DNA of 64,000 bases, from contig NZ_AZUI01000001.1 in assembly GCF_000526995.1 (NCBI RefSeq), positions 5,994,001 to 6,058,000 on the forward strand, in the 5' to 3' direction. The notes below the pieces were generated by a model. It was not told the origin of the DNA and ran no database searches. It was given only the letters and a program-made list of their open reading frames with translations. Shown here in pieces: positions 16,412 through 26,151 of the stretch (within the stretch, counting starts at the first letter, position 1; the number at the start of each line of letters is the position of its first letter). Position numbers and translations under genes: made by a program. The DNA is from Lacrimispora indolis DSM 755. GTDB taxonomy: Bacteria; Bacillota; Clostridia; Lachnospirales; Lachnospiraceae.

Positions 16412-17113
16412 TTAATTACGTTTCTTCCTTTTTTTCTGCTTGATTTCCTCCATATATCTCGCCAATTTTTTACTTAACGAAAGGGTACTGTAATGAAAAT
16501 GAATACTCATATATTTTTCCGCCAGTTCGGCATCATTTAATTCCAATGCCGTAATCACATCCTCATGCTCTTTATACGTATAAGGAATACGGCTCCCCTG
16601 AAATGGTATTACATAAGTAGAGAGCTCATATCTCGTTAAAATATTCTGAAGGAAGTCAGTTACATATGGATTGCTGCCGATACGGGCAATTGTCAGATGG
16701 AACTCACGATCCAGGGCATCGGTTTTATGGGTATTGTTCTCATCAAATTCCGATATCTGACGATTGAGTTCCCGCAGCCGCCATATGTTCTCCTCGTTTG
16801 CAAGAGGCGCTGCGTTGCGGGCCGATAAGCATTCCAGCGTTGTCCGCATTTGCTGGAGGTTCATCAGCTCCTCCAGTCTGAATTCCGGAACCTGTACGCC
16901 CCGCTGGGGATTATGAACGAGAAGGCCTTCATTCTGCAGCAGACGAAACGCTTCCCGCACCGGCGTCCGGCTCACACCAAACCGCTGGCACAAATCCGCT
17001 TCTTTAATCTTTTCGCCGGTTTTATACCGTCCTTCGGAAATGCCTTTGCGTATCTCCTGGGCAATCATATTCCCGGTAGTGTCCGTCGAATTCAGCATTA
17101 TTTTCTCATCCAT
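16412..17113 (-). CDS. GntR family regulator (FadR/FCD subfamily)
   Basis: The 233-residue protein has a GntR winged helix (about residues 10-75; LCQRFGVSRTPVREAFRLLQNEGLL) and an all-helical FCD ligand domain with the metal-binding DREFHLTIARIGSN and the final His in the MSIHFHYS region. Such proteins bind TGTATACA-like palindromes and respond to sugar acids. Three GTATAC sites upstream of the importer operon (28900, 28954, 29007) are the likely targets. The gene lies near the end of that operon, 26 bases after the TIM-barrel isomerase gene, so the system would be self-regulated. The C-terminus is a lysine/arginine-rich tail. Confidence 0.92.
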   Translation of the reverse strand: MDEKIMLNSTDTTGNMIAQEIRKGISEGRYKTGEKIKEADLCQRFGVSRTPVREAFRLLQNEGLLVHNPQRGVQVPEFRLEELMNLQQMRTTLECLSARNAAPLANEENIWRLRELNRQISEFDENNTHKTDALDREFHLTIARIGSNPYVTDFLQNILTRYELSTYVIPFQGSRIPYTYKEHEDVITALELNDAELAEKYMSIHFHYSTLSLSKKLARYMEEIKQKKRKKRN

Positions 17114-17139
17114 TATGTTATCCTCCTTGCCGGGCGGTT

Positions 17140-18030
17140 TTATGCCATTGCCCAGGCCCGATTTATTACTCGCTTTGTATTTGCTAAAATAATATCTTCT
17201 TCCTCATTATCCCATGGTTTCACTTCAAAAGAAAGTACATACGGGTTTTTTTCGTTAAAGAAGCCCTCGTCTTTCAGTACCCGGAAAAAATCCGTCAGCT
17301 CAGGCACATCATTTGCGCTGTCCGGAAAGCCGAACCTCGGATGCAAATCCCCATATGCCAGACAACCTGATTTTACCACGGCGTTGCCGATATGCAGATG
17401 GGTAATATAAGGCCGCAGTGTCCGGATGACAAATTGGCTGGTTTCATAAGTGGTCGGGAAATGGGATAAATCTACCAGCAGCCCAAAATTACTGCAGCGG
17501 CACCGCATATCAGCCGCAAACCTGGCCGCATAGGGTGCTGGGCCAATTAAGGCGGCTTTATCCATGTCAAAATCAAACACTTCCAGGTTTACATTCATTC
17601 CTTTTGCTGCCGCATACCTGCATACACTTGTGGTGGTTTTAAGCAGCTGCCGGTAAGCCTCATCCTTAGTTTCTTCCAGCCACCTGCCTGACAAAAAGGC
17701 AATCCCTTTGGCTCCCAGAGCGGCTGCCTCATCCACCGCATCCAGCAGAGTCTGCTCCGCCTTTTGTCTTCCCTCTTCGTTTAAGTCATTGGGGTTCAGC
17801 CCCGTTCCCAGTAAGCGCGGCTGTGCGCCATAGCAGACCGTCATATGACTCTGCTGAAGTAACACTTTGGTCCGTTCACGCTTCTCATCGTCCTTGATCG
17901 GACCGATTTCAATGGCGTCAAAAAAATCATCAGCCGCAATCTGGCGGACCGATTCCAGAATATCTTTTCGCGGATGACTCATCCACTGAATTAATCCAAC
18001 TTTAAAATACTTATGAATAGATTCGTTCAT
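17140..18030 (-). CDS. Xylose-isomerase-like TIM-barrel sugar isomerase/epimerase
   Basis: The 296-residue protein has the AP-endonuclease-2/xylose-isomerase-like fold. The four predicted metal ligands are visible in VNLEVFD, GLLVDLSHF, THLHIGNA and LSFEVKPW. Relatives isomerise or epimerise keto sugars, or interconvert hydroxypyruvate and tartronate semialdehyde. Because the operon also encodes a 2-hydroxyacid dehydrogenase and GarR, a hydroxypyruvate-isomerase-like role is attractive but is inference. It lies between the dehydrogenase and GntR genes with short gaps of 15 and 26 bases. Confidence 0.8.
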   Translation of the reverse strand: MNESIHKYFKVGLIQWMSHPRKDILESVRQIAADDFFDAIEIGPIKDDEKRERTKVLLQQSHMTVCYGAQPRLLGTGLNPNDLNEEGRQKAEQTLLDAVDEAAALGAKGIAFLSGRWLEETKDEAYRQLLKTTTSVCRYAAAKGMNVNLEVFDFDMDKAALIGPAPYAARFAADMRCRCSNFGLLVDLSHFPTTYETSQFVIRTLRPYITHLHIGNAVVKSGCLAYGDLHPRFGFPDSANDVPELTDFFRVLKDEGFFNEKNPYVLSFEVKPWDNEEEDIILANTKRVINRAWAMA

Positions 18031-18045
18031 TTTTTCTCTCCATTA

Positions 18046-19014
18046 TTAAGGATTTACCACATTTACAGGAGTACCGTCAATAAATCTTTTCAAATTTTCT
18101 ACAGCAATCTCCATCAGCCGAGCCCTGCTTTCTTTCGGCGCCCAGGAAATATGCGGAGTAATGATACAATTCGGTGCCTGAAGGAGCGGATTATCTTCCT
18201 GGATCGGTTCTGATGAGACCACATCCAGACCGGCTGCAAATACTTTGCCGTTTCTCAATGCATCAGCCAGATCAGCTTCAACAATTAACGGCCCGCGGGA
18301 ATTGTTGATAATAATCACGCCATCCTTCATAACCCCGATAGTCTCTTTATTGATGATTCCTTCCGTTTCCGGAAGCAGCGGGCAGTGCAGAGAAATTACA
18401 TCCGCCTCCTCCAACAAGGTATCAAGAGCACTGTAACTACATGTATCCGTTACCAGATCCGGGTTCTGATAAGCATCATAAGCTAAAATCTTCATTCCCA
18501 TGGCCTGAGCAATCCCTGCAGTCGCCTGACCGATCCGGCCAAAACCGATAATCCCCATTGTCTTACCCGCCAGCTCAATCAACGGATAATCCCAGAAGCA
18601 CCAATCAGGACCGGCACTCCAGCGCCCTTCGTAAACAGCCTGGCTGTGATGCCCAATATGGTGGCAGATTTCCATCAGCAGTGCAATGGCAAATTGTCCG
18701 ACTGCTGCGGTACCGTATGTGGGAATGTTGCATACCGGAATGCCCTTTTTACTGGCAGCCCGGATATCCACAACATTATATCCGGTTGCCAGCACACCGA
18801 TAAACTTCAGGTTTTCACATTGTTCGATGACGGCTGCCGTCAACGGCACCTTGTTGATGTATACAGCTTCGGCATTACCGATTCTTCTGATGATTTCAGC
18901 CTCGTCATCACAGGGGCTCCTCTCGTATACCGTCAGTGAGCCCAACTGTTCAAGTCCAGTCCAGCTGAGATCCCCCGGATTTTCTGTAAACCCATCCAAA
19001 ACTACGATCTTCAT
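18046..19014 (-). CDS. D-2-hydroxyacid dehydrogenase (glycerate/hydroxypyruvate type)
   Basis: The 322-residue NAD-dependent enzyme has the nucleotide motif GIIGFGRIGQATAG (about residues 154-167) and the catalytic triad in NNSRGPLI (Arg), SSEPIQEDNP (Glu) and TPHISWAP (His). The long YGTAAVGQFAIALLMEI segment is typical of the glycerate dehydrogenase branch, which reduces hydroxypyruvate to D-glycerate. With the neighbouring TIM-barrel isomerase and garR, it points to three-carbon hydroxy/oxo acids as the end products of this operon. The gene follows the putative glycosidase gene by 27 bases. Confidence 0.87.
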   Translation of the reverse strand: MKIVVLDGFTENPGDLSWTGLEQLGSLTVYERSPCDDEAEIIRRIGNAEAVYINKVPLTAAVIEQCENLKFIGVLATGYNVVDIRAASKKGIPVCNIPTYGTAAVGQFAIALLMEICHHIGHHSQAVYEGRWSAGPDWCFWDYPLIELAGKTMGIIGFGRIGQATAGIAQAMGMKILAYDAYQNPDLVTDTCSYSALDTLLEEADVISLHCPLLPETEGIINKETIGVMKDGVIIINNSRGPLIVEADLADALRNGKVFAAGLDVVSSEPIQEDNPLLQAPNCIITPHISWAPKESRARLMEIAVENLKRFIDGTPVNVVNP

Positions 19015-19041
19015 TGTCCGATTCCCTCCTTTGCAACAGCA

Positions 19042-21000
19042 TTAAAGCTGCACTAAAAATGCTTTATAAACTTCACCCTTTTCCATCGATATCTTCATGC
19101 CGTTCTTATAGAAGGTATCCTGTAATCCGGTTTTCGTCATCACCTTCACGGAGGCCGGCTTTATATCCTTTAATACCACTGATATCTCCGGAATCTCTGA
19201 CGGCTCAAAGAAGGTCATTCCGTTGAAACCGGTCATATTAATCAGCTGCAGCAGATGCTGGGAATCATCAATCTGTGAAAGGAACATTTCCACCATCGGC
19301 CCCGCATCGGTAATAAACGGCCTGCTTTCAGCAGCCCCAGTCACATCCAGCAACAGCCGTTTGAACTCATCATACCCGTATTGATAGTAATTTTCCGCAA
19401 TCATCCACGGTATGTAGATATTCCCGTTTTCACTGAATGCCATCATACTGGCCCCTGTTACCTGATGACCAAAGCAGCGCTCCGGCGGTCCAAACATCGC
19501 CTTTTCAACTTTTGGCAGCAGACCTCCGGTTTTCTCTAAGAGTTCTATCTCACGATACTGCTTATCCAGAAAGACCCATTGCTTATCTTTAAAATCAGAG
19601 AATACAAACTTGGGTTCTGTCAGCAGATAGGTGCCTCTCACATCAGTAATCTGTTCTTTTAACCGGACTCCAAACAGCTCACTGACATAAGCTTCATCAC
19701 CCTCCAGCGCCAGGCCGCTGCCAACTACCCGTGCAGTGGTTTTAACCAGTGCCGCCTTAACCGCCTCTGAGAGTGTCCTCACTGCCGGCAGGAAAATCAA
19801 GTCATAGCGGTCGAATTCATCCATTATTGATTCAAGTGCTGCAACTTCAACAATTCGAAATGGAATATGTTCTTCTTTCAACATCCGGAACAGTCCACGG
19901 TATTCTTTGTTGATCACATGTCGGGCCGTATCACAAACCACCATGATCTTTTCATTATGCCTGAAATGTCCGTAATACCGCTCATAACGTTTATGATATT
20001 TGAAGATTTCACGAACTGACAAGAAATTATCATAGTCCGGATAATCATCAAAATTTCCGATAATACACCAGTCAAGCCCGGACCCGGCAGCCAGATTACC
20101 ATATAAACGTATTTCATTCAAATATTTGGAAACTCCCATAAAGCGGTAGGGCAGGTCAACGGCATTAATGGCACAATTGGAACTGATCTTGTTTTCATAG
20201 CTGCCTTCTATCACCCCAACATTATCCGTACTGTTGTAAATCCAGAACGGAAGCAGCCGGTCCAGTGCCGAATTCGACTCATTTCTGACAATATCCACGC
20301 CGTGGGCGGTATAGGTACTGACCGCAATTTCCGGCGAAACGGAACGGGCCAGCTCGTGAATGCTGGTCAGAATTTCATTTAACGTAATCACCTTAAATTC
20401 CTGATATTTGCGGAATACCGGGTTGCTGTCATCTTCTTTCTCCGGCAATGGCTCACCGTACATTTCATAGAAACGCGACTGACAACCCTCACACTGACAA
20501 ATTCCCACATCATTGCCGCTGTAATCAAAGGTGATATACCCGAACATATTAAAGAAAATTCCGTCTACTGGATATTTCTCCAGCACTTCCCGGATGATTT
20601 CCAGAGACCATTTACGCTGGTATTCACCATTTACACAGGTTGCTACCGTATCATGATAGCGTATTGGGGAACCATCAGGCTTCCTCGAATACCATTCCGG
20701 ATGAGACTCATAGAACCGTTCATGGGTCTTGCTGAAATCGAAACGGGCAATGACTTTAATGTCATTTTCATGACATTTAGTTACTACCTCATTAAAAAAA
20801 TCTCCTTCCATATAAGGACTTTTCCATTGACACTCCAGCTTGCTGGGATGAAAGGCCGTAATTCCCCCGCAGCCAATCTGTAGTACATTTACATCAAAAC
20901 TTTTCAGCCATTCAATGTGTTTGTCAATATCCATGTTTGCATCAATATCCCGGATGTTGTTCTGAATCATCCGGAGATTATTTTTCATCCACCAAGCCAT
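19042..21000 (-). CDS. Putative glycoside hydrolase (GHL6-like), first of a tandem pair
   Basis: The 652-residue protein lacks a signal peptide and is probably cytoplasmic. Its N-terminal half is a predicted TIM barrel of the hypothetical glycosyl hydrolase 6 type: LRMIQNNIRDIDANMD, CGGITAFHPSKL, VIARFDFSKTHERF, VDGIFFNMFGY and the zinc-knuckle-like CQCEGCQSRFYE (about residues 168-179). A middle Rossmann-like domain (VVCDTARHV, LIFLPAVRTLSEA) resembles beta-galactosidase trimerisation domains and a beta-rich tail follows. It should trim an oligosaccharide brought in by the adjacent importer. Biochemical function of the family is poorly known. The next upstream gene is a divergent paralogue. 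Confidence 0.7.
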   Translation of the reverse strand: MAWWMKNNLRMIQNNIRDIDANMDIDKHIEWLKSFDVNVLQIGCGGITAFHPSKLECQWKSPYMEGDFFNEVVTKCHENDIKVIARFDFSKTHERFYESHPEWYSRKPDGSPIRYHDTVATCVNGEYQRKWSLEIIREVLEKYPVDGIFFNMFGYITFDYSGNDVGICQCEGCQSRFYEMYGEPLPEKEDDSNPVFRKYQEFKVITLNEILTSIHELARSVSPEIAVSTYTAHGVDIVRNESNSALDRLLPFWIYNSTDNVGVIEGSYENKISSNCAINAVDLPYRFMGVSKYLNEIRLYGNLAAGSGLDWCIIGNFDDYPDYDNFLSVREIFKYHKRYERYYGHFRHNEKIMVVCDTARHVINKEYRGLFRMLKEEHIPFRIVEVAALESIMDEFDRYDLIFLPAVRTLSEAVKAALVKTTARVVGSGLALEGDEAYVSELFGVRLKEQITDVRGTYLLTEPKFVFSDFKDKQWVFLDKQYREIELLEKTGGLLPKVEKAMFGPPERCFGHQVTGASMMAFSENGNIYIPWMIAENYYQYGYDEFKRLLLDVTGAAESRPFITDAGPMVEMFLSQIDDSQHLLQLINMTGFNGMTFFEPSEIPEISVVLKDIKPASVKVMTKTGLQDTFYKNGMKISMEKGEVYKAFLVQL

Positions 21001-21022
21001 ACTTACCTCTCATTCTGCCAGC

Positions 21023-23074
21023 CTATGCTGTTTCTATTGATATCATATTCCAAACGGATAATTTACTTAAACTTACAATCACCTGACTGCCTTCCTGGTG
21101 CCAGCTTACCGCTTCATCCTCGATTACAGCAGATACGGTTACGGCGGTTCTGCCTTCCGGCAATTTTACTGTAAATCCGGCATTGAAATAAGGAATCGAG
21201 CTGATCAACGGCCGCTGGCCGACACCGTTAACCAAGTGCACTAATATGTCCTGACCATTATGATATACCGTGGTCAGAATTCCAGCCACCGTTTCAGCCA
21301 TGATGAATTCTTTTGAAACACCGGTAAGGGCATCCAGACAATTCCGCATCAGCAGGTAATGATCTTCCAAATGATAGTCTAAAATCAATTCACTTAGACC
21401 AAAACCCAGGGTCATCACAATTCCATCCTGATACGAATGGCGCAGAATCAGCGGCAGATCCGTCTGGCTGACCGGCATACTGGCCCGCTCCGGCGGAGCC
21501 CCCACTGCGTCCATTGGAGCAAATGGAGGAACCAGGGTAGCCAGCACCTCAGTATTGTCCTGAGGCTTCATATAGAGCACCTGTCCCCTCAATGGAATAA
21601 AAGTGATTTCCTCCAGCTGATTGCGCAGGCTTGTATCTTCTGTTTCTAATCGGATATAGCTGGCAGTAAGGGAATCACTTTCGGTTACCGCCGGCTTGAT
21701 TCCCATATACGCCGCCAGTTTCTGGATTGCCGATGCATCATGCTTTTCTATAAGCAGCTGCCCTCCGCTGCCGGCAAAATCCACCAACATTGCCGTCACT
21801 TTCTCATTCAAATAAAAGCCAGCTGGTACGACCAGAACCTGATATTCTTTCATCCGGTCCAAATTCATGTGATGGACATCCATGATGTCAAACTGATACT
21901 GTGTGGCACACATTCCATCCACCCAGCCGGAGGCACTGCGCGAACCGTCCCAAAGCAGCAGTACCTGCGAAGAAGCAGACGCTCCATCCATCTGTGTTTC
22001 ACAAAGGCTGACCATCCGGTTGATTTCCCTGACAGCCCCCAGCAATCGTTTATCTGTAACTGTATCATTAAAACCTGTAATCGAATGCCACAGATGAGCA
22101 TTGCCTGCCATAACCTGAGCCATCCAGAACATGTACTCTGCCTTTGGAAGTCCGGCATGACGCCAATCCATTCCCGGACAGGAATGAATGATTCCGAAGG
22201 GCCGGGGATAACCGGGAACTGCATTGCCGATTTTCATATTTATATAGGGCTTCCATATAGCCGGAACATTCTTTACCCCAACCGATAGGACATCCTGTGC
22301 TTCGGTACAGATTAAATCTGCAGAAGCATAACGTTCATCCAAATTATCTACCGCCCAGGTCTCTCCCGGCAGCAGATCAAAGCCGTAATAATACAGAATC
22401 AGCGGAATATCACTGCGGATATTCTTAACCGCATCATTCAGCAGGCTGATATTCTCTTTCAGGCACAGCGAATTCCAATCAGTATCAAAATCTTCCGCTG
22501 CTGTCGGCAGTTCTGTTCCGTACAGCTTTCTATATTTTGTCTTGCAGTTTTCACACCAGCACGGAGAACCATGAGGAGCATTGAAAAATATGCCGTCAAT
22601 ATCATATTCTCTGACGACCTCTTCCATCACTGGAACCGCCACCTCTTCGTTGCGGTATCCGCTGTTGATGCAGGTAGTCAGGAGCAGTGACCAATTTCCC
22701 ATTCTTTCTTTTCCGTAAATCAACGGTGATTTATCCTGCTGCTGAACAAACCAGTCCGGCCTTTTCAGATAAATAATATCTTCTGCCTTGCTGAAATCGA
22801 AACGGGCAATAACCTTAATTTCCCGCTGATGGCAGGCCTCGATCAGTTCCTTAAGCAGCTCCCTCTCCGGCGGTAAAAATTCGTTAATATGATGATGCTT
22901 CACCTTACTCTGATACCATGCATAAATTCCGCCCACATTGATGACTACCACATTGGCATAATCTGCCTCCAGCTCTTCGGCAATCTTTTGTGCATCCATT
23001 AACGGAGTATCAGCAACCTGAAGGTTATATTGAATGATTCTCATTGGTTTTTTCCACCACACTGTTTCGCTCAT
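21023..23074 (-). CDS. Putative glycoside hydrolase (GHL6-like), second of a tandem pair
   Basis: This 683-residue protein shares the layout of its neighbour at 19042: MRIIQYNLQVADTP, VINVGGIYAWYQSKV, VIARFDFSKAED, DIDGIFFNAPHGSP and the cysteine pair motif CWCENCKTKY, followed by a Rossmann-like middle domain (VLLLWDGSRSA, LVVPAGFYLNEKV) and a beta-rich end. The two are clearly homologous but diverged, which suggests different linkages or substrate ends. The start is set at the ATG at 23074 because AGGAGG abuts an earlier ATG two codons upstream and leaves six bases to this one. No signal peptide is seen, so it probably acts inside the cell. Confidence 0.7.
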   Translation of the reverse strand: MSETVWWKKPMRIIQYNLQVADTPLMDAQKIAEELEADYANVVVINVGGIYAWYQSKVKHHHINEFLPPERELLKELIEACHQREIKVIARFDFSKAEDIIYLKRPDWFVQQQDKSPLIYGKERMGNWSLLLTTCINSGYRNEEVAVPVMEEVVREYDIDGIFFNAPHGSPCWCENCKTKYRKLYGTELPTAAEDFDTDWNSLCLKENISLLNDAVKNIRSDIPLILYYYGFDLLPGETWAVDNLDERYASADLICTEAQDVLSVGVKNVPAIWKPYINMKIGNAVPGYPRPFGIIHSCPGMDWRHAGLPKAEYMFWMAQVMAGNAHLWHSITGFNDTVTDKRLLGAVREINRMVSLCETQMDGASASSQVLLLWDGSRSASGWVDGMCATQYQFDIMDVHHMNLDRMKEYQVLVVPAGFYLNEKVTAMLVDFAGSGGQLLIEKHDASAIQKLAAYMGIKPAVTESDSLTASYIRLETEDTSLRNQLEEITFIPLRGQVLYMKPQDNTEVLATLVPPFAPMDAVGAPPERASMPVSQTDLPLILRHSYQDGIVMTLGFGLSELILDYHLEDHYLLMRNCLDALTGVSKEFIMAETVAGILTTVYHNGQDILVHLVNGVGQRPLISSIPYFNAGFTVKLPEGRTAVTVSAVIEDEAVSWHQEGSQVIVSLSKLSVWNMISIETA

Positions 23075-23310
23075 ATCCATCCTCCTGTTTTGGGTTTTGT
23101 ACCCAGTACAGCTTTTGCAGCCGCAGCATTGTCTGTTTTGATATATTGACCTGTTTCTGTTTTTTCATCTTCTGGCCGGCATGATAAGCACACTCTCCCG
23201 GAAGCCTTACCTGTTCCGAGTGCTTCCAAATTCTCTCCAGCAATTCATCACCACGTTTTTCATAGATATTTATATCCATTCGGGGCTTTTTGAGCCTTTG
23301 ATAGAAATCT

Positions 23311-24264
23311 TCATACGTCTGCTTTCATGCAGCGGACAAAATGTCCTGGTACTGCCTCCCGTAAGGATTGGGGTTGTTTACAGCCTTCATCTGCATATTG
23401 GCAGCGACTGGCAAAGCGGCAGCCCGGCTCCGGGTTAATCGGGTTGCCGACTTCCCCCTGAAGCATGTGACGTTCCCGATCCCTTCTAGCCAAATCGGTG
23501 GTCGGAATCGCCGAAAGCAGAGCCTTGGTATAGGGGTGATACTGATGGGCAAACAATTCTTTGCGGGAGGCGTACTCCACCACCTGGCCCAGATACATAA
23601 CCGCAATGGTATTGCTGATATGTCGGACCACACAAAGATCATGAGTAATAAACATATACGCCAGCCCTTTTTGATCCTGCAAATCCATCAGCAGATTAAT
23701 AATCTGAGCCTGAATCGACACATCCAGTGCTGACACCGGTTCGTCACAGACAATAAACCGAGGATCGACCGCCAATGCACGGGCCAAACCGACCCGCTGC
23801 CGCCTTCCGCCATCCAATTCGTGGGGATAGGTGTTGTAGTAGCGTTCCGGCAGGCCGCACATATCCATCAATTCCTGTACTTTGTACCGCATAGTCTCCT
23901 GGCCGCGGACAATCTTGGTCACTTTCATCGGCTCAGCAATGATCTCACCAACCGAAAGCCGCGGATTCAGTGAAGTAAATGGGTCCTGAAAAATCATCTG
24001 CATGTTGGTACGCATCTGCTTCATCTGCTTCTTGTTATAGCCCAGAATGTTCTGACCCTGATAGAGAATCTCGCCTTCCGTGGCATCCAGCAGCCGCATC
24101 AGAGTTCGCCCCAGAGTCGATTTGCCGCAGCCGGACTCACCGACAATCCCTAGTGTTTCGCCTTCGTTAATCCGGATATTCACATCATCCACCGCATGTA
24201 AAAGACCTTTGGGAGTATTAAAGTATTTTTTTAAGTTTCTGGTCTCAATAATCGGCGCACCCAT
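23311..24264 (-). CDS. Opp/Dpp-type ABC importer ATP-binding protein (OppF-like)
   Basis: The 317-residue ATPase has Walker [10 protein letters not shown] (about residues 43-51), the signature [15 protein letters not shown], Walker [13 protein letters not shown] and the C-terminal oligopeptide-family extension with cysteines ([14 protein letters not shown]). That extension may bind an iron-sulfur cluster, as in some relatives. The start is the ATG at 24264 after AAGGAGGGG; a longer frame of 12 codons has no ribosome site. It pairs with the OppD-like ATPase directly upstream. Context with putative glycosidases suggests an oligosaccharide or glycoside rather than a peptide substrate. Confidence 0.92.
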   Translation of the reverse strand: MGAPIIETRNLKKYFNTPKGLLHAVDDVNIRINEGETLGIVGESGCGKSTLGRTLMRLLDATEGEILYQGQNILGYNKKQMKQMRTNMQMIFQDPFTSLNPRLSVGEIIAEPMKVTKIVRGQETMRYKVQELMDMCGLPERYYNTYPHELDGGRRQRVGLARALAVDPRFIVCDEPVSALDVSIQAQIINLLMDLQDQKGLAYMFITHDLCVVRHISNTIAVMYLGQVVEYASRKELFAHQYHPYTKALLSAIPTTDLARRDRERHMLQGEVGNPINPEPGCRFASRCQYADEGCKQPQSLREAVPGHFVRCMKADV

Positions 24265-24266
24265 TC

Positions 24267-25247
24267 TTATTCCCCTCCTTTGGTCTGAAATTGAAAACAT
24301 TTTATGCGGTGGCTGCCTTTGGCAAATACTGGCGGCTCCTGCTGCCTGCAGATGTCCCGGCAGTACCGGCAGCGATCTGCAAATTTACACCCGGCAGGAA
24401 GGTTGGAGGGGTCCACCATGAAACCGGGAATCGGAATCAGCCGCTCCATATCCGTCGTTAGATTTGGAATGCTGTTAAACAGCCCCTCGGTATATGGATG
24501 ATTTTTCGCTCTGGTAAAAATATCCTCTACCGAGCCCTGTTCTATCACTTCCCCGGAATAAACGACAGCTACATTCTCACAAAATTCTGCCACTACCCCT
24601 AAATCATGGGTAATCAAAACCATGGCGGTATTATATTTCTCCTTTAATTCCTGCATTAGATGAAGAATCTGAGCCTGAATGGTCACGTCCAAGGCCGTGG
24701 TGGGCTCATCTGCCAAAAGCAGCTCTGGTTCTGCGACCAATGCCATAGCAATCCCGATCCGCTGTTTCATCCCGCCGCTGAACTGATGGGGATAATTGGT
24801 CTTCCGATGCTTTTGAATACCAACCAGTTCAAGAATCGAATCCACCTTTTTATCCTTTGCTTCTTTTGTCATATCCGGGAAATGCAATTCCAAAACCTCA
24901 TAGATCTGATCACCAACCGGAATAATCGGATTTAAGCTTGTCATTGGATCCTGAAAGATCATGGCAATCCGAGCCCCGCGAATATCCCGCATCGTGTGAC
25001 TGTTAGCATGTATTACATCAATGCCGTCGTATGTAATGCTTCCTTTTGTGATTTCACCGACTCTGATGGGCAAAAGCTTTAAAACGCTTAACGCAACTGT
25101 TGATTTTCCAGCTCCGGTCTCTCCCACCAGCCCCAGCGTTTCACCGGCTTTCAATTTTAAATTAAATCCATTGACAGCATGAACCACGGCTTCGTCAGTG
25201 TTATACTGAACATGTAAATCATCTATTTCAAGTAAATATTTTTCCAT
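24267..25247 (-). CDS. Opp/Dpp-type ABC importer ATP-binding protein (OppD-like)
   Basis: The 326-residue ATPase has Walker [10 protein letters not shown] (about residues 38-46), signature [15 protein letters not shown] and Walker [13 protein letters not shown], followed by the family C-terminal extension with [14 protein letters not shown]. The start used is the ATG at 25247 behind AAGGGGTGGGAAAG; a GTG three codons earlier overlaps that site. Its stop is two bases from the OppF-like start. Together the two ATPases power the importer whose membrane and binding subunits precede them. Confidence 0.92.
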   Translation of the reverse strand: MEKYLLEIDDLHVQYNTDEAVVHAVNGFNLKLKAGETLGLVGETGAGKSTVALSVLKLLPIRVGEITKGSITYDGIDVIHANSHTMRDIRGARIAMIFQDPMTSLNPIIPVGDQIYEVLELHFPDMTKEAKDKKVDSILELVGIQKHRKTNYPHQFSGGMKQRIGIAMALVAEPELLLADEPTTALDVTIQAQILHLMQELKEKYNTAMVLITHDLGVVAEFCENVAVVYSGEVIEQGSVEDIFTRAKNHPYTEGLFNSIPNLTTDMERLIPIPGFMVDPSNLPAGCKFADRCRYCRDICRQQEPPVFAKGSHRIKCFQFQTKGGE

Positions 25248-25259
25248 CTTTCCCACCCC

Positions 25260-26132
25260 TTAGCTCTTTGTCCGCGGATCCAGCGCATCCCGTAAACCGT
25301 CACCGATAAAGTTCAGGCACATAACCGAAATGGCAATAAATATGCCGGGGACCATACCCAAATAAGGATAGTAACGGATATTTGTTCGGTTTTCTGATAA
25401 AATAGTGCCCCATTCCGGTGTTGGCGATGCTACCCCAATGCCCAGGAAACCCAGTGATGCTATGGCCAGAATGGTTTCTCCCAAACCTAACGTTGCCTGA
25501 ACCACAACCGGTCCCAAACCATTTGGAACCACATGCTTGAAAATAATCCGCAGCGGACTGGTTCCGCAGCATTTAGCCGCCTCCACATATTCCTGATTTC
25601 TGAGAATCATGATCGATGCCCTGATAGTTCGTGCATATTTGGGAAATGCTGCGATGGATAAAGCGATCAACATTTTAAAAGTTCCCTGCCCCAATGCTGA
25701 TACTACCGCCATAGACAAAAGCATTCTTGGCACTGCCATGAAGATATCGCAAATTCTCATAATAATATCATCAACCCTGCCGCCGCAATAGCCGGCAATG
25801 CCTCCCAGGGTTATCCCCACTGTCAATGCCAGTGCCACTACAACTAATCCTGCCAGCAGAGAAATTCTTCCGCCATAAATGATCCGGGCAAATAAATCTC
25901 TGCCAAACTGGTCGGTTCCGAAGATGAATTCGGCTCCCGGGGAAATAAAACGATTTATCATATTTTGTTTGTAGACCGCTTCATATTGTATATAGAGAGG
26001 GGCCATAATACACATCAGCGCCAGCACCGTGATGACGGCCAGCCCCACCATCGCCAGCTTGTTCTTTCGGAAACGGAAAACAATCATCCCTAACTGGCTT
26101 TTATTAGCAATTTTGCTTTTTTGCTTACTCAA
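25260..26132 (-). CDS. Opp/Dpp-type ABC importer permease (OppC-like)
   Basis: The 290-residue membrane protein has an N-terminal cytoplasmic stretch and one membrane helix, then the FGTDQFGRDLFARIIYGGR motif that marks OppC/DppC proteins, and the EAA-type loop EAAKCCGTSPLRIIFKHVVPNG contacting the ATPases. About six membrane helices are predicted. It lies between the OppB-like and OppD-like genes with gaps of 19 and 12 bases. Confidence 0.92.
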   Translation of the reverse strand: MSKQKSKIANKSQLGMIVFRFRKNKLAMVGLAVITVLALMCIMAPLYIQYEAVYKQNMINRFISPGAEFIFGTDQFGRDLFARIIYGGRISLLAGLVVVALALTVGITLGGIAGYCGGRVDDIIMRICDIFMAVPRMLLSMAVVSALGQGTFKMLIALSIAAFPKYARTIRASIMILRNQEYVEAAKCCGTSPLRIIFKHVVPNGLGPVVVQATLGLGETILAIASLGFLGIGVASPTPEWGTILSENRTNIRYYPYLGMVPGIFIAISVMCLNFIGDGLRDALDPRTKS

Positions 26133-26151
26133 TTTATTATCCTCCTTTTTA

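Noticed and set aside
23025..23279. 84-codon minus-strand frame before the GHL6-like gene
   Set aside because: No ribosome site before its start, it overlaps the next gene's start by about 50 bases, and the sequence shows no recognisable domain.
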